64,000 nt of DNA from Salinigranum marinum (GCF_024228675.1 NZ_CP100461.1:3903398-3967397), one strand, 5' to 3'; shown: positions 1 through 8,543, counted from the stretch's first letter. The notes: generated by a model from the sequence alone, not told the origin. Translations and numbers: made by a program.

Positions 1-78
1 CCGCCGCTTCAGATCGCCGAACGGCTCGTCGCGGCCCCCGTCGCCCGTCGGTCCGTCGTCGGATCCCCCCTCACTCAT
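1..78 (-). CDS. partial protein of unknown function, N-terminus only
   Basis: Only the first 26 codons lie in the window; the gene continues past base 1. It begins MSEGGSDDGPTGDG and is rich in Gly and Asp. Its ATG lies inside the last codons of the 306-aa coiled-coil gene upstream, with an 8-base overlap, so the two are probably co-transcribed and translationally coupled. Nothing in these residues points to a function. Confidence 0.6.
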   Translation of the reverse strand, partial: MSEGGSDDGPTGDGGRDEPFGDLKRR

Positions 79-991
79 CTCTCGTCTCCGTGAACAGTTC
101 GGCCGTGTCGACGACCGGGCCGTCCCGCCCGGCGTCGTTCTCGGTCGTCGTGTTTTGATTCCCCTGATCCACGCCGTTCTCCGTCGGCCGCTCGCCGGCC
201 GTCAGCGCCGGGGTGTCGTCGACCGTCAGGGTGGCCGACCCGAAGAACCGCGGCGACGGCTCGACCCCGGCGAACCGGACATCGCAGTGCGGGCAGCGCG
301 GCTCGGTCAACAGCCCGATCGCGACCCGGCTCCCACAGCCGTCGCAGTTCGCGGTCGTCTCGCCGTGTCGGGCGGCGGCCGTCTTGAGGTCGTCCACGGC
401 CTCGCGTGTCGCGAGCGCGCGCTCTGCCTCGGCGGTCCGCCGTCTGAGATCGACGACGACCGACGCGAGTCGGGTGAGCTTCTCGTCGAGGTCGTCGGTC
501 GTGTCGGTGAGGTGTTCTGCGATCTCCTCGTAGTTCTCGAACCCGCTGTCGACGTGCGCTTCGAGTTCGTCGATCCGCTCGCTCGCCCGCGTCGCGGACG
601 CCCCCGCCCGGTCGACTCGCTCGCGGAGTTCGGCGTGGTCGTGGTCGGCGGGTGCCTTCCCGTCGACCTCACGCTTGACCTGAATGACGCGCTCGCGGAG
701 ATCCGTGACCTTCTCGTCGAGGTCCGCCTCCACCGTCTCGACGCGGCGATCGACGCTCCTCAGCCGGTCGTCGAACTCCGTCAGTCGGTCGTCGAACCCC
801 GTCAGTTGGTCGTCGAACCCGTCGCCGGGGGGGATGTCGGCGTCCGCCGACGCCGCGTGTTCCTCGACGAGGCGATACAGAGTGACGGCCCGAGAGAGGA
901 GTTCGTCGGTGTCCTCGCCGGACACCGCCGCCTGTTCGTCCACCCACGTTCTGAGTGTCTCGGGTAGCACGTCCCCCTGTTTTCCAGCCAT
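71..991 (-). CDS. coiled-coil protein with C-terminal zinc ribbon
   Basis: A 306-residue acidic protein. Residues about 1-45 look like a small N-terminal helical domain. Residues about 55-195 are heptad-like and predicted coiled coil, opening with a short tandem repeat of the type FDDRLTE. A CDGCG...CPHCD pair near residues 215-240 forms a probable zinc ribbon, and the C-terminus is a disordered Asp/Thr/Asn-rich tail. A TATA-like element (TTTAAG on the minus strand, near base 1019) sits 28 bases before the ATG, so a leaderless start at 991 is likely. The family looks haloarchaeal and I cannot name it. It overlaps the next gene by 8 bases, which suggests an operon. A scaffold or DNA-associated role is only a guess. 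Confidence 0.75.
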   Translation of the reverse strand: MAGKQGDVLPETLRTWVDEQAAVSGEDTDELLSRAVTLYRLVEEHAASADADIPPGDGFDDQLTGFDDRLTEFDDRLRSVDRRVETVEADLDEKVTDLRERVIQVKREVDGKAPADHDHAELRERVDRAGASATRASERIDELEAHVDSGFENYEEIAEHLTDTTDDLDEKLTRLASVVVDLRRRTAEAERALATREAVDDLKTAAARHGETTANCDGCGSRVAIGLLTEPRCPHCDVRFAGVEPSPRFFGSATLTVDDTPALTAGERPTENGVDQGNQNTTTENDAGRDGPVVDTAELFTETRDE

Positions 992-1050
992 CTGTGTGTC
1001 GGTTCACCGCGGTGTGCTTAAACGTTGGTCGCCGATTATCGAATCTTGGA

Positions 1051-1887
1051 TCACCGGATCTTTCGGATGTCACTGATGTCGAAGCCGCCGTCGTGGATCT
1101 CCGTCTCGAACTGCACGATGTTCTCGTCTTCGAGTCTCGACAGCACGCCGCGGAACTCCTGGACGACCATCGTCCGCGCGCGCTTGGATCCCCCGGACTC
1201 CCACTCGAAGCAGAACGTCCCGTCGACGGCGTCTTTCAACAGCCCGAGTTCGCCGTCCTCGAGCGTCTCGCGGTTCACCAACAGGAGGATCAGGCCGCCC
1301 CACTGGTGGGCGGCCTTGCTCAACCCCTTGAGGACGAGTGCGATGTCGCTCCACGTCGTCTCGTCGGAGACGGCAGCCACGAGGTCCGTCACTGAGTCGA
1401 TGACGACGAGGCTGTCGGTGGCGTGCTCGGACAGATACGTCCCGAACGCCTCCAGCACGTCGTCGTGCTCCTGGCGCGTCCCTAGGTCACGGAGCGCGCT
1501 CGTTTCCCCCAGATACCACTCCCTGGGGACCGGGCTTGGGTGGAAGTACTCCCGAGAGAGGTCGGCGAACCGGATCTGTTCGGCGGCGCGGTCGACCAGT
1601 TCGGGGTCCATCGTAAAGCCCATCTGCCGGGTGAGGTACGCCTCGTCGGCGGTAAAGGAGACGTAGTGGACCTCCGGCGGTGGCGTCGCGTCCCCGGCCA
1701 ACTCGCCGTAGTGCAACTCGAACAGTTCCTCGTCGATCCGGGCGATCGTGTTCATCACCGCGCTGGTGTAGAGAAACTCCCGTCCCCCGGCACCCGACTC
1801 GCTCGCGAGGAGCACCACCGACCCCTGCGGTGCGCCTCCGTCGACGAGCGAGTCCAACCGGGAGACGCCGAACGGAACGGTGTTCAT
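1051..1887 (-). CDS. RecA/KaiC-like ATPase-fold protein with degenerate P-loop
   Basis: This 278-residue protein starts MNTVPFGVSRLDSLVDGG, the usual opening of KaiC/RadA-like domains. The segment where Walker A should be reads ASESGAGGREF and lacks the P-loop lysine. A hydrophobic strand ending VVIDSVTDL near residues 155-165 fits Walker B. The C-terminal part (residues 200-278) has the core beta strands, including FCFEWESGG. In haloarchaea such single-domain proteins are annotated as HTR-like or RecA-superfamily proteins. Without the lysine, ATP hydrolysis is doubtful, so it may be a sensory or scaffold relative. It lies 59 bases upstream of the coiled-coil gene on the same strand. Confidence 0.7.
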   Translation of the reverse strand: MNTVPFGVSRLDSLVDGGAPQGSVVLLASESGAGGREFLYTSAVMNTIARIDEELFELHYGELAGDATPPPEVHYVSFTADEAYLTRQMGFTMDPELVDRAAEQIRFADLSREYFHPSPVPREWYLGETSALRDLGTRQEHDDVLEAFGTYLSEHATDSLVVIDSVTDLVAAVSDETTWSDIALVLKGLSKAAHQWGGLILLLVNRETLEDGELGLLKDAVDGTFCFEWESGGSKRARTMVVQEFRGVLSRLEDENIVQFETEIHDGGFDISDIRKIR

Positions 1888-1955
1888 ACGCCCCCTGCGA
1901 ATCGAGGGTACAAGAGGCTGCGCCCGGCGCTATCTCATCTGATTCTGCTGTCGCG

Positions 1956-2930
1956 TCAGTCGTCGGTCTCGACCTGCGCGCCGCGGTTCCGCCCGCGGAC
2001 GATCCGGACCTGCCCCGCGACGCCCGCCGCCGCCAGCGCCTCCTCGCCCGCCGCGCCCGCCGCGTCGGCGTTCGCCGCGTCGGTCACGCCGTACACCGCC
2101 GGCCCCCACGACGACTGCCCCGCACCGAACACCGCGGGCGTCTCCGACAGCGTCGCCACGATTTTGCCGACCGGCGGGCGGTACGTCCCGCCCTGTTCGT
2201 CGGCGTACCACGCGCCGTTCAGCCGGCCGACCTCCTCGACGGCCGAGCCGAAGCGCTCGGCGTTCCCGGTCGCGACGGCGGGGAGCACGCGCCGCGTCAA
2301 CACGCCCGCGATCCGGTTCGAGATCACGGGATCGGCCCGTTCGACGGCGGTGCGCATGCTCGCGTCCTCCACCTCCCCGCTCCGGCCCTCGTCGAGTTCG
2401 GGGAGGACGAGCAGGAAGCGCCACCCGGCGGGGACGGGATGGCTCGCCGCCACTGGGGGGACCGTCCAGTCGCCGTCCGCCGGCCGCGACGTGGTGAACC
2501 GAACGGTCGGGTGGCCCGCGTCGAGGACGAACCCGCCGGACTCGAACGTCGCCACGCCGACGCCGGAGCGACCGCCGCGCCCGAGGTCGGGGGCCAGTTC
2601 TCTGACCGCCGGTTCGACGCCGTTGGCCCGCGCGACGGCCGTCAGCGTGGCGAGCGCCAACTGCGTCCCGCTGCCCACGCCGACGTGTCGCGGGAGCGAT
2701 CGCTCGACGGTGAGACGAGCGCCCGGCACGCCGAGCAGCGAGACGGCCCGACGGGCGTACGCGGCGGCGCCAGGGTCGTCACAGTCGACGCCGTCGGTCG
2801 GGGCGGCGGTGACGACGGTTCGCGGCTCGCGGAGCGCCAGGCCCAGCCCCCCGTAGAGTCGCTCGTGCGACAGGCTCAGATTGGTGAAGCCGAAGTGGAG
2901 CCGCCCACCAGTCGAGACACGCACGGTCAT
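1956..2930 (-). CDS. beta-ribofuranosylaminobenzene 5'-phosphate synthase-like (GHMP superfamily)
   Basis: This 324-residue protein opens MTVRVSTGGRLHFGFTNLS, typical of beta-RFAP synthases. It has the Gly/Ser-rich GHMP loop LPRHVGVGSGTQLAL near residues 90-104. In methanogens the enzyme condenses PRPP with p-aminobenzoate, releasing CO2 and PPi, in the first committed step of the methanopterin branch. Haloarchaea do not make methane but often carry this homologue. A methanopterin-pathway enzyme, mch (55945-56898), is also in this window. The true substrate here is unproven, and other GHMP kinases such as mevalonate-type kinases are the main alternative. The gene stands alone on the minus strand with no overlaps. 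Confidence 0.75.
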   Translation of the reverse strand: MTVRVSTGGRLHFGFTNLSLSHERLYGGLGLALREPRTVVTAAPTDGVDCDDPGAAAYARRAVSLLGVPGARLTVERSLPRHVGVGSGTQLALATLTAVARANGVEPAVRELAPDLGRGGRSGVGVATFESGGFVLDAGHPTVRFTTSRPADGDWTVPPVAASHPVPAGWRFLLVLPELDEGRSGEVEDASMRTAVERADPVISNRIAGVLTRRVLPAVATGNAERFGSAVEEVGRLNGAWYADEQGGTYRPPVGKIVATLSETPAVFGAGQSSWGPAVYGVTDAANADAAGAAGEEALAAAGVAGQVRIVRGRNRGAQVETDD

Positions 2931-3040
2931 ACGCTTCCCTTCGACGGCGGCGGTAAGTCGGTTCGGATTCGCGCCCCGCGACGACGCGACCTGCGCCCTG
3001 TGCCTTGCGCCTCGGTTGGTTCCCCCCTCGTCGCCGGCGT

Positions 3041-3370
3041 CTAGCCGGAGCCCGGAAGCGGGCAGAGACTCGCGGTGAACACCACGGCGTCGTCCGTGTC
3101 GTTGCGCGCGCCGTGGGGGACGCCGCGTTCGTGGAGGACGACGCCGGGAGCCGCAACCCGTTCCTCGTCGTCGCCCTGCAGGACCGTCACTTCCCCGTCG
3201 AGCACGTGGAAGACGTTCGTGCTGTCACCGTGTTCGTGTGGATCCAGCGTCGCGCCGGGTCCGAGCGCGAACGCCTTCACCAGCACGTCGTCGGTCACGA
3301 CCAGTTCTCCCGTCTGGACCTCACCGTCGCCGGGGTCGAACGAGGCGAGGTCGAGTCTGTCGAGCGTCAC
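3041..3370 (-). CDS. cupin-domain protein
   Basis: This is a 109-residue single-domain cupin. Motif 1 is visible as DPHEHGDSTNVFHVLDGEVTV, with the metal-ligand pattern HxH...E split over it, and motif 2 as GVVLHERGVPHG. I chose the GTG at 3370 over the longer frame that opens at 3676. The TATA-like run of seven T (minus strand, bases 3391-3397) lies 21-27 bases upstream of it, and the extra 102 residues are Arg-rich and unlike a folded protein. Cupins of this size bind a metal and may be isomerases, dioxygenases or binding proteins; the substrate is unknown. The gene is not overlapped by its neighbours. Confidence 0.75.
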   Translation of the reverse strand: MTLDRLDLASFDPGDGEVQTGELVVTDDVLVKAFALGPGATLDPHEHGDSTNVFHVLDGEVTVLQGDDEERVAAPGVVLHERGVPHGARNDTDDAVVFTASLCPLPGSG

Positions 3371-3807
3371 GACTGCCCTCTCGTCGCGGTCGAAAAAAAG
3401 CGTGCGGGTGGGCGCTCCGTCGGCCAGTGCTCGGCGCTCGATCCGGCCCGCCCGTCGTGCATCTCCGATCGGACGCGTGCGCCCGACCGGGGGGAGCGCT
3501 CGTTCGCGTCCCCTGTGGCCCGAACGCTCTCCCTCTCCTCCCCTTCGGGTGGATGCGACATCGATACTCGTTCTCGCTCGGGCACGGCGTGCGACGAACG
3601 GGCCCTCGGAAGTGCCGAGCAGCGACCGGACGCCCACCGCACGTGGCTGCGACGACTCGCGTCGTGTCCGTCGCACGTGGTCGTCGGGACCGAAGGGGCT
3701 TGAACCGTCCCGACGCCGAACCCGAGTTGTCCCCGGTTGTACACCGATTAACGCCGATTCACGGGATTAATCCGTGCCTAAGACCGCAGGAAAGGCGACT
3801 CGCGCGC
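3371..3807. other. intergenic region with hairpin and cupin promoter
   Basis: This 437-base gap between two minus-strand genes has no convincing coding frame. It holds the T7 TATA-like element of the cupin gene at 3391-3397. A 9-bp perfect inverted repeat (CGTCGGGAC / GTCCCGACG, about 3683-3715) encloses a loop containing CTTGAACC, which reads like a tRNA T-loop on the minus strand. The near-palindrome ACGGGATTAATCCGT lies near 3762-3776, just downstream of the universal stress gene, and may act as its terminator. Confidence 0.5.
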
Positions 3808-4257
3808 TCAGTCGGCCTGCCGGACGATGTGGACGTCGTACGTCGCGTCCTCCGAGAGCGGGTTGCCGACGCTCGACAGCGGGCTCGCGACCCGACCGGC
3901 GTTCTCGCTCCCGAGGAACAGGATCGTCGTCCCCTCCTCGTGAGCGACCTCGCGGACCTTCCGGACCACGTCGAGCGTCGTCGTCGCGACGGGGTCGTCC
4001 TCGTCGTCGAGGGGTTCGTACCGGAACCGCGCGTTGGGGGCGATCTCGTCGACTCGCCGCTCGAGGCGCTCGACGATGGCGTCGACGGTCGAAGGCGTCC
4101 GTTCGGTCAGCCAGCCACGTGATTCGGCGTAGTCGGGGTCGTCGGGGACGACGGTGAGCGCGACCACCTCGCGGTCCATGAACGCCGCGAACTCGCCCGC
4201 GCGTTTCAGCGCGGCGCGGGAGAGCGGTGAGTCGTCGAACGGGACGAGAAGTGTCAT
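3808..4257 (-). CDS. universal stress protein (UspA family)
   Basis: A 149-residue single UspA domain. It starts MTLLVPFDDSPLSRAAL, the beta-1/alpha-1 signature in which the Asp contacts the nucleotide in ATP-binding members. The late ATP-binding motif is weak: ILFLGSENAGRV stands where G2xG9G(S/T) is expected, so ATP binding is uncertain. The usual C-terminal strand (DVHIVRQ) is present. Haloarchaeal genomes carry dozens of these proteins, and their individual roles in stress signalling are mostly unknown. The gene is monocistronic by spacing, 69 bases from the 107-aa gene upstream. Confidence 0.88.
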   Translation of the reverse strand: MTLLVPFDDSPLSRAALKRAGEFAAFMDREVVALTVVPDDPDYAESRGWLTERTPSTVDAIVERLERRVDEIAPNARFRYEPLDDEDDPVATTTLDVVRKVREVAHEEGTTILFLGSENAGRVASPLSSVGNPLSEDATYDVHIVRQAD

Positions 4258-4326
4258 CGCCTCAGGGTTCGCCGACGGCGTTCAAGAAAGTACCCCTCGG
4301 TCGCCGTCGCGCCGGTTCCGCCCCGC

Positions 4327-4650
4327 CTACGCCAGTTCCTCGGCGACGAGGTCGGGACTGAAAAGCGCCGGATCGAGCGCCAGATCCGCCTGTGCCCGGG
4401 CGAACTCGGGCAGCGAGTCCGTCGCGTACGTCACCACGCGCACGTCCGGGTTCAGGTCCTTCGCCACCGAGATGGCGGTCGCGTCGGTCATGTCGGTGAG
4501 GACGAACACGTCGGCGTCGTCGATCCCTGCCGCGGCGAGGGAGTTGCGGGTGGCGATCCCGTCGATGCGGCTGACGTCGGCCCCGGCGGCGTCGAGCGCC
4601 GCCGCGACCCCTTCGTCGTCGCCCCCCGCGAGCACGATCCGGACGCTCAT
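4327..4650 (-). CDS. small TrkA-N-like Rossmann protein in the pyrG-guaAB operon
   Basis: A 107-residue protein beginning [19 protein letters not shown]. It has a Gly-rich first strand and alternating beta/alpha pattern like the N-terminal half of TrkA/RCK nucleotide-binding domains ([27 protein letters not shown]). The ATG at 4650 overlaps the guaAB stop in an ATGA quartet, so it is the third gene of the pyrG-guaAB operon. I cannot assign a reaction. The constant partnership with two glutamine-dependent nucleotide synthases hints at nucleotide sensing, which is inference. Longer in-frame starts upstream fall inside guaAB and are not credible. Confidence 0.75.
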   Translation of the reverse strand: MSVRIVLAGGDDEGVAAALDAAGADVSRIDGIATRNSLAAAGIDDADVFVLTDMTDATAISVAKDLNPDVRVVTYATDSLPEFARAQADLALDPALFSPDLVAEELA

Positions 4651-5564
4651 TCGTACTCGATGGTCGCGGGCGGTTTGTGGGTGACGTCGTAGACGACCCG
4701 GGCGACGTTCGGGAGCGTGCCGGTGATCCGCGACTGGATGCGCTGGAGGGTCTCCCACGGGAGTTCCTGCGCCCGGGCGGTCATCCCGTCCCGGGACTCG
4801 ACCGAGCGCACGGAGACGACCCAGCCGTGGACGCGGTTGTCACCTTTCACCCCGGTCGCCTTGCCGATCACGGCCGCGAAGGCCTGCCACGGCTCGTGCT
4901 CGGCGACTTCCTCTTCGACGATGTGACACGACTCGCGGGCCACCTCTAGCTTCTCCTCGGTGATCTCGCCGATGATCCGCACCGCGAGACCGGGCCCCGG
5001 GAACGGCATCCGCTCGGAGATGATCTCCTCTAACCCCAGTGCCCGGGCCACCGCGCGCACCTCGTCCTTGTAGAGATCGCGGACGGGTTCGACGATCCCC
5101 TCGAAGTCCACCACGTCGGGAAGGCCACCGACGTTGTGGTGCGATTTGATGTTGCCCTCGCTCTCGATCCGGTCGGGGTAGATCGTCCCCTGGACGAGGT
5201 AGTCGGCGTCGCTCTCTCTCGCCATCGTCTCGAACTCCCGGATGAACTGCTCGCCGATGGCGTGGCGTTTCTCCTCCGGGTCGGTCACGCCGGAGAGCGC
5301 GTCGAGGAACCTGTCCTGGGCCTCGACGACTTCGAGGGAGTCCATGAACGCGAACGTCTCGCGGATCCCCTCGGTCTCACCCTTCCGCATTAGCCCCGTG
5401 TCGACGTACACCGGCGTGAGGTTCTCGCCGAGCGCCTCGTACGCGAGCGTGGCGGCGACCGACGAGTCGACGCCGCCCGAGAGGGCGATGATGGCGTGTG
5501 CGTCGCCGACCGCCGCCTCGATCTCGGCGACCGCCTCCTCGACGAACGCCTCTGTGTCGACCAT
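4647..5564 (-). CDS. guaAB: GMP synthase (glutamine-hydrolysing) subunit B
   Basis: A 305-residue ATP pyrophosphatase subunit that adenylates XMP and aminates it to GMP, the last step of de novo GMP synthesis. The PP-loop SGGVDSSV is at residues 30-37, and the C-terminal dimerisation domain ends [11 protein letters not shown] as in archaeal subunits. Archaea keep the glutaminase (subunit A) on a separate gene, and it is not in this window. The frame is open far upstream, but the ATG at 5564 is right: it shares its first base with the pyrG stop (TGATG) and gives the standard [12 protein letters not shown] start. It overlaps the downstream small gene by four bases. Confidence 0.95.
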   Translation of the reverse strand: MVDTEAFVEEAVAEIEAAVGDAHAIIALSGGVDSSVAATLAYEALGENLTPVYVDTGLMRKGETEGIRETFAFMDSLEVVEAQDRFLDALSGVTDPEEKRHAIGEQFIREFETMARESDADYLVQGTIYPDRIESEGNIKSHHNVGGLPDVVDFEGIVEPVRDLYKDEVRAVARALGLEEIISERMPFPGPGLAVRIIGEITEEKLEVARESCHIVEEEVAEHEPWQAFAAVIGKATGVKGDNRVHGWVVSVRSVESRDGMTARAQELPWETLQRIQSRITGTLPNVARVVYDVTHKPPATIEYE

Positions 5565-7234
5565 CAGGCGGTCACCTCCTCGCCCTCGGCCGCGTCGTCG
5601 CGCTCGCGTTCGACGTCCGCCCGTTCGAGGACTGCGTCGAGGAAGCCGACGAACGCCGGCGAGGCGCGGTCGGGCCGCGACCGGAACTCGGGGTGGAACT
5701 GCGTCCCGAAGAAGAACGGGTGGTCCGTCCGTTCGAGGATCTCCATGCGGGGGCCGGCCGTTCCCGAAAAGCGCAGGCCCTCGGACTGCAGTCGGTCGAT
5801 GTACGCGGGGTTGACCTCGTAGCGGTGGCGGTGGCGCTCCGTACAGGAGTCGCCGTACAGCTCTTGAGCGAGGGTCCCCGACTCGATCTCGGTCTCGTGT
5901 GCGCCCAGCCGCATCGTCCCGCCCATGTCGTCGAGCTCCTTCTGCTCGGGGAGGATGTCGATGACGGGGTGGGGCGTGTCGGCGTCGAGTTCGGCCGAGT
6001 GTGCGCCGTCGAGCCCGAGGACGTTCCGCGCGTGGTCGACGACGGCCATCTGGAAGCCCAGACAGAGCCCGAGGAACGGGACGGCGTTCTCGCGGGCGTA
6101 CCGCGTCGCGTCGACCTTCCCCTCGGTCCCGCGCGAGCCGAACCCGCCGGGGACGACGATGCCGTCCGCCTGATGGAGGCGGTCGCGGTGGGTCGTCCGC
6201 ATCTTTTCGGCGTCGACCCACAGGACGTTCACCTCGACGCCGAGTTCGATCCCGGCGTGTTTCAGCGACTCGTGGATGCTCATGTAGGCGTCCTCGAGGC
6301 CGTACTTGCCGACGAGCGCGACGTCGACCTCCCCCTCGCGTGGCCGCGTCACGAGTTCGCGCCAGCGGTTGTCCCGCTCCGGGCCGGGAAGCGCCTCGCC
6401 GTCGAGGCCCAACCGCTCCATCACGTACTCGTCGAGCCCCTCGTCTTCGACCATCAGCGGGACGTGGTAGATGTCGTCGACGTCGGGGTTCGAGAAGACG
6501 GCCTCGGTCGGGATGTCACAGAACAGCGCGATCTTCTCTTTCGTCTCGGCGTCGAGTCGCTGCTCGTTGCGGCCGATGATGACGTCCGGATGCAGGCCGA
6601 TCGAGCGGAGTTCCTTCACCGAGTGCTGGGTCGGCTTGGTCTTCTGCTCGCCGTTCTTCGAGTACGGGACGAGCGTCACGTGCATGAACAGGAGGTCCTC
6701 GTCGTTCTGCTCGCTGGCGAACTGCCGGAGCGCCTCGAGGAAGGCCATCCCCTCGATGTCGCCGACCGTGCCGCCGACCTCGACGATACAGACGTCCGAC
6801 CCCTCCGCAGCCTCGCGGATACGCCGCTTGATGTCGTCGGTGATGTGCGGGATGATCTGGACCGTCTTGCCCAGGTAGTCGCCGGCGCGCTCGCGCTCGA
6901 TGACGTGTTTGTACACCTTCCCCGTCGTCACGTTGTGGTCCGAGGTCATGTCCACGCCCAGGAAACGCTCGTAGTTCCCCAGGTCGAGGTCGACCTCGCC
7001 GCCGTCCTTCAACACGTACACCTCGCCGTGCTCGTAGGGGTTCATCGTCCCCGCGTCGACGTTGAGATACGGGTCGATCTTGACCGCGGTCACGTCGAAG
7101 CCGGCGTTGGCGAGCAGTCGGCCGGTACTCGCCGCGGTGATCCCCTTTCCGAGCCCGGACATCACGCCCCCTGTCACGAAAACGAATTTCCGACCCAGCG
7201 TCGGGTCGTACCCTGTCTCGGGTTCCTTCGGCAT
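5564..7234 (-). CDS. pyrG: CTP synthase
   Basis: A 556-residue enzyme that aminates UTP to CTP with ATP and glutamine. The N-terminal synthase domain has [13 protein letters not shown] (residues about 17-29). The C-terminal class I glutaminase domain carries the nucleophile in GLCLGFQM and the His-Glu pair in GTQFHPEF. The start is set at MPKEPETGY: the element AAAAT (7259-7263, TTTTG on the minus strand) is 26 bases upstream, so the transcript is leaderless. The alternative ATG at 7249 would lie upstream of the transcript start. It is the first gene of the operon with guaAB and a TrkA-N-like gene, and is divergent from the PHP gene. Confidence 0.95.
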   Translation of the reverse strand: MPKEPETGYDPTLGRKFVFVTGGVMSGLGKGITAASTGRLLANAGFDVTAVKIDPYLNVDAGTMNPYEHGEVYVLKDGGEVDLDLGNYERFLGVDMTSDHNVTTGKVYKHVIERERAGDYLGKTVQIIPHITDDIKRRIREAAEGSDVCIVEVGGTVGDIEGMAFLEALRQFASEQNDEDLLFMHVTLVPYSKNGEQKTKPTQHSVKELRSIGLHPDVIIGRNEQRLDAETKEKIALFCDIPTEAVFSNPDVDDIYHVPLMVEDEGLDEYVMERLGLDGEALPGPERDNRWRELVTRPREGEVDVALVGKYGLEDAYMSIHESLKHAGIELGVEVNVLWVDAEKMRTTHRDRLHQADGIVVPGGFGSRGTEGKVDATRYARENAVPFLGLCLGFQMAVVDHARNVLGLDGAHSAELDADTPHPVIDILPEQKELDDMGGTMRLGAHETEIESGTLAQELYGDSCTERHRHRYEVNPAYIDRLQSEGLRFSGTAGPRMEILERTDHPFFFGTQFHPEFRSRPDRASPAFVGFLDAVLERADVERERDDAAEGEEVTA

Positions 7235-7255
7235 ACCGACCATCCGCAACCGCTC

Positions 7256-7266
7256 TTCAAAATCGT
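7256..7266 (-). promoter_or_regulatory. pyrG operon TATA element
   Basis: On the minus strand the sequence reads GATTTTGAAG, centred near 7261, 26-27 bases before the chosen pyrG ATG. This is the expected spacing for a leaderless haloarchaeal promoter and decides between two possible pyrG starts. Confidence 0.6.
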
Positions 7267-7331
7267 TTCGGGACCGACGACCCGTGACACCGGCTCACGA
7301 GCCTCACTTCGTTAGGGATTGACAGATAACG

Positions 7332-8183
7332 ATGGACGAACGTTCAGTTTCGAGCGACTCTCGGCGCTCACCCGACAGCTTCTCGGCCGCCCGGGTCGTA
7401 CCGCCGTCCGTGCCTATCGCCGACTACCACGTCCACTCGAACTACTCCGACGGTCGCTTCCTCTGGTCGATGGTTCGCGCCGCCGCCGACGCGGATTTCG
7501 ACGCCGTCGGCGTCGCCGACCACTGTACCGTCTCCGAGCGCGACGCGATGCGCCGGACCCGCGCTCGGATGGGGTTCAACCTCGACCGGACGTACGAGCG
7601 CCGCCGGGAGGCGATCGCGTCGCTCGACGACCGGTTCGACCTCGACGTGTACGACGCCGTCGAGATGGACTACGACCCCCGCGACGAGGCGGCGATCGAG
7701 GCGTTTCTCACGCGCGCCGGCTTCGACTACGCTGTCGGCAGTGTCCATTACCTCGACGGCGTCAACGTCCACTTCGAGGGACACTTCGCCCCGAAGTCCG
7801 ACGCCGAACGCCGAGCGCTCGTCGACCGCTACGTCGAGAAACTGGTGGCGCTCGTCGAGTCGGAGCTGTTCGAGATCGCCGCCCACCCGGATCTCCTCGA
7901 ACGCAACCCCGCCTTCCGCGGACTGCTCACGCGCGACCACTACGTCGAACTCGCCGAGGCCTTCTCGAACTCCCGGACGGTCCCCGAGATCAACGCCGGT
8001 CGCGTCCTCGACGACTACGGCGACTTCCACCCCACGGGCGAGTTCCTGACCGTGCTCTTGGACCACGGGGTCGACGTGACGCTCGGGACGGACTCGCACG
8101 CGCCCGCGGAGTTGGCCCCGCGGGCCCGGGAACTCGAACGAGTCGTGGGGGAGGTCGGCGTCGAACCGACCCGGGTGCTGTGA
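7332..8183 (+). CDS. PHP-domain phosphoesterase, histidinol-phosphatase-like
   Basis: A 283-residue protein with a complete PHP metal-site set: YHVHSNYSDG, VADHCTV, VEMDY, GSVHYL, AAHPDLL and GTDSHA. The order and the GTDSHAP ending match the HisJ/HisK-type branch, which removes phosphate from L-histidinol phosphate, but DNA polymerase X-type PHP domains are related. The first 26 residues are Ser/Arg-rich and a GTG at 7410 (VPIADYHVHS) would give the usual short N-terminus. I keep the ATG at 7332 with that reservation. The gene is divergent from pyrG, 97 bases away. Confidence 0.8.
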   Translation: MDERSVSSDSRRSPDSFSAARVVPPSVPIADYHVHSNYSDGRFLWSMVRAAADADFDAVGVADHCTVSERDAMRRTRARMGFNLDRTYERRREAIASLDDRFDLDVYDAVEMDYDPRDEAAIEAFLTRAGFDYAVGSVHYLDGVNVHFEGHFAPKSDAERRALVDRYVEKLVALVESELFEIAAHPDLLERNPAFRGLLTRDHYVELAEAFSNSRTVPEINAGRVLDDYGDFHPTGEFLTVLLDHGVDVTLGTDSHAPAELAPRARELERVVGEVGVEPTRVL

Positions 8184-8226
8184 GTTCTCTCCGCGTGTGA
8201 CGCGCGTCGACTACTTCATCGACGAC

Positions 8227-8353
8227 GCGGTGCGGTGGCGCGCGCTGGCGCGACTGCGGTCGCGCCCAAGCGCGCGAGGGATGAAGTGAGTGGCCGAGTG
8301 GAACGAGGGCACGAACGAATCGGCTGGGGAGGCTCGTGGTTTCCCCGCCCTGG
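8227..8353 (+). repeat. dispersed GC-rich intergenic repeat, copy 1
   Basis: This copy lies in the 360-base gap between the PHP and aldo/keto reductase genes. It shows all the landmarks of the family: GCGGTGCGGTGGCGCGCG at the left, GCGCGAGGGATGAA in the middle, and AATCGGCTGGGGAGG followed by CCCCGCCCTGG at the right. Related copies lie at 37168-37447 (two), 49091-49350 (two) and 57319-57448. No coding frame is credible, and nothing else is evident in the rest of this gap. Confidence 0.7.
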
Positions 8354-8543
8354 CGATACGCGGTACTCGACGCTCCCTCGACCCGCTCACAACGGGACTC
8401 TGATCCACTCTCCCCGGGCTCTGCCGCCTCCCTCGCACCGCCCGTCCCGTCTCCGTTCCCCAGCACGGCACTCGCGGCCACGCTCGCGACGAACCCACAA
8501 GCTTTGACACCAGGGGCCGTCCAGACGGGAACGACCGACCCTC

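Noticed and set aside
3371-3676. N-terminal extension of the cupin gene to an ATG at 3676
   Set aside because: It passes through a good TATA element and would add an Arg-rich segment of about 100 residues with no fold.
5498-7315. A 605-codon plus-strand frame opposite pyrG
   Set aside because: Antisense to CTP synthase, with low-complexity composition and no recognisable motif.
8227-8353. Reading the dispersed repeats as small Arg-rich genes
   Set aside because: Frames through the copies are not conserved between them, and insertions are not multiples of three.
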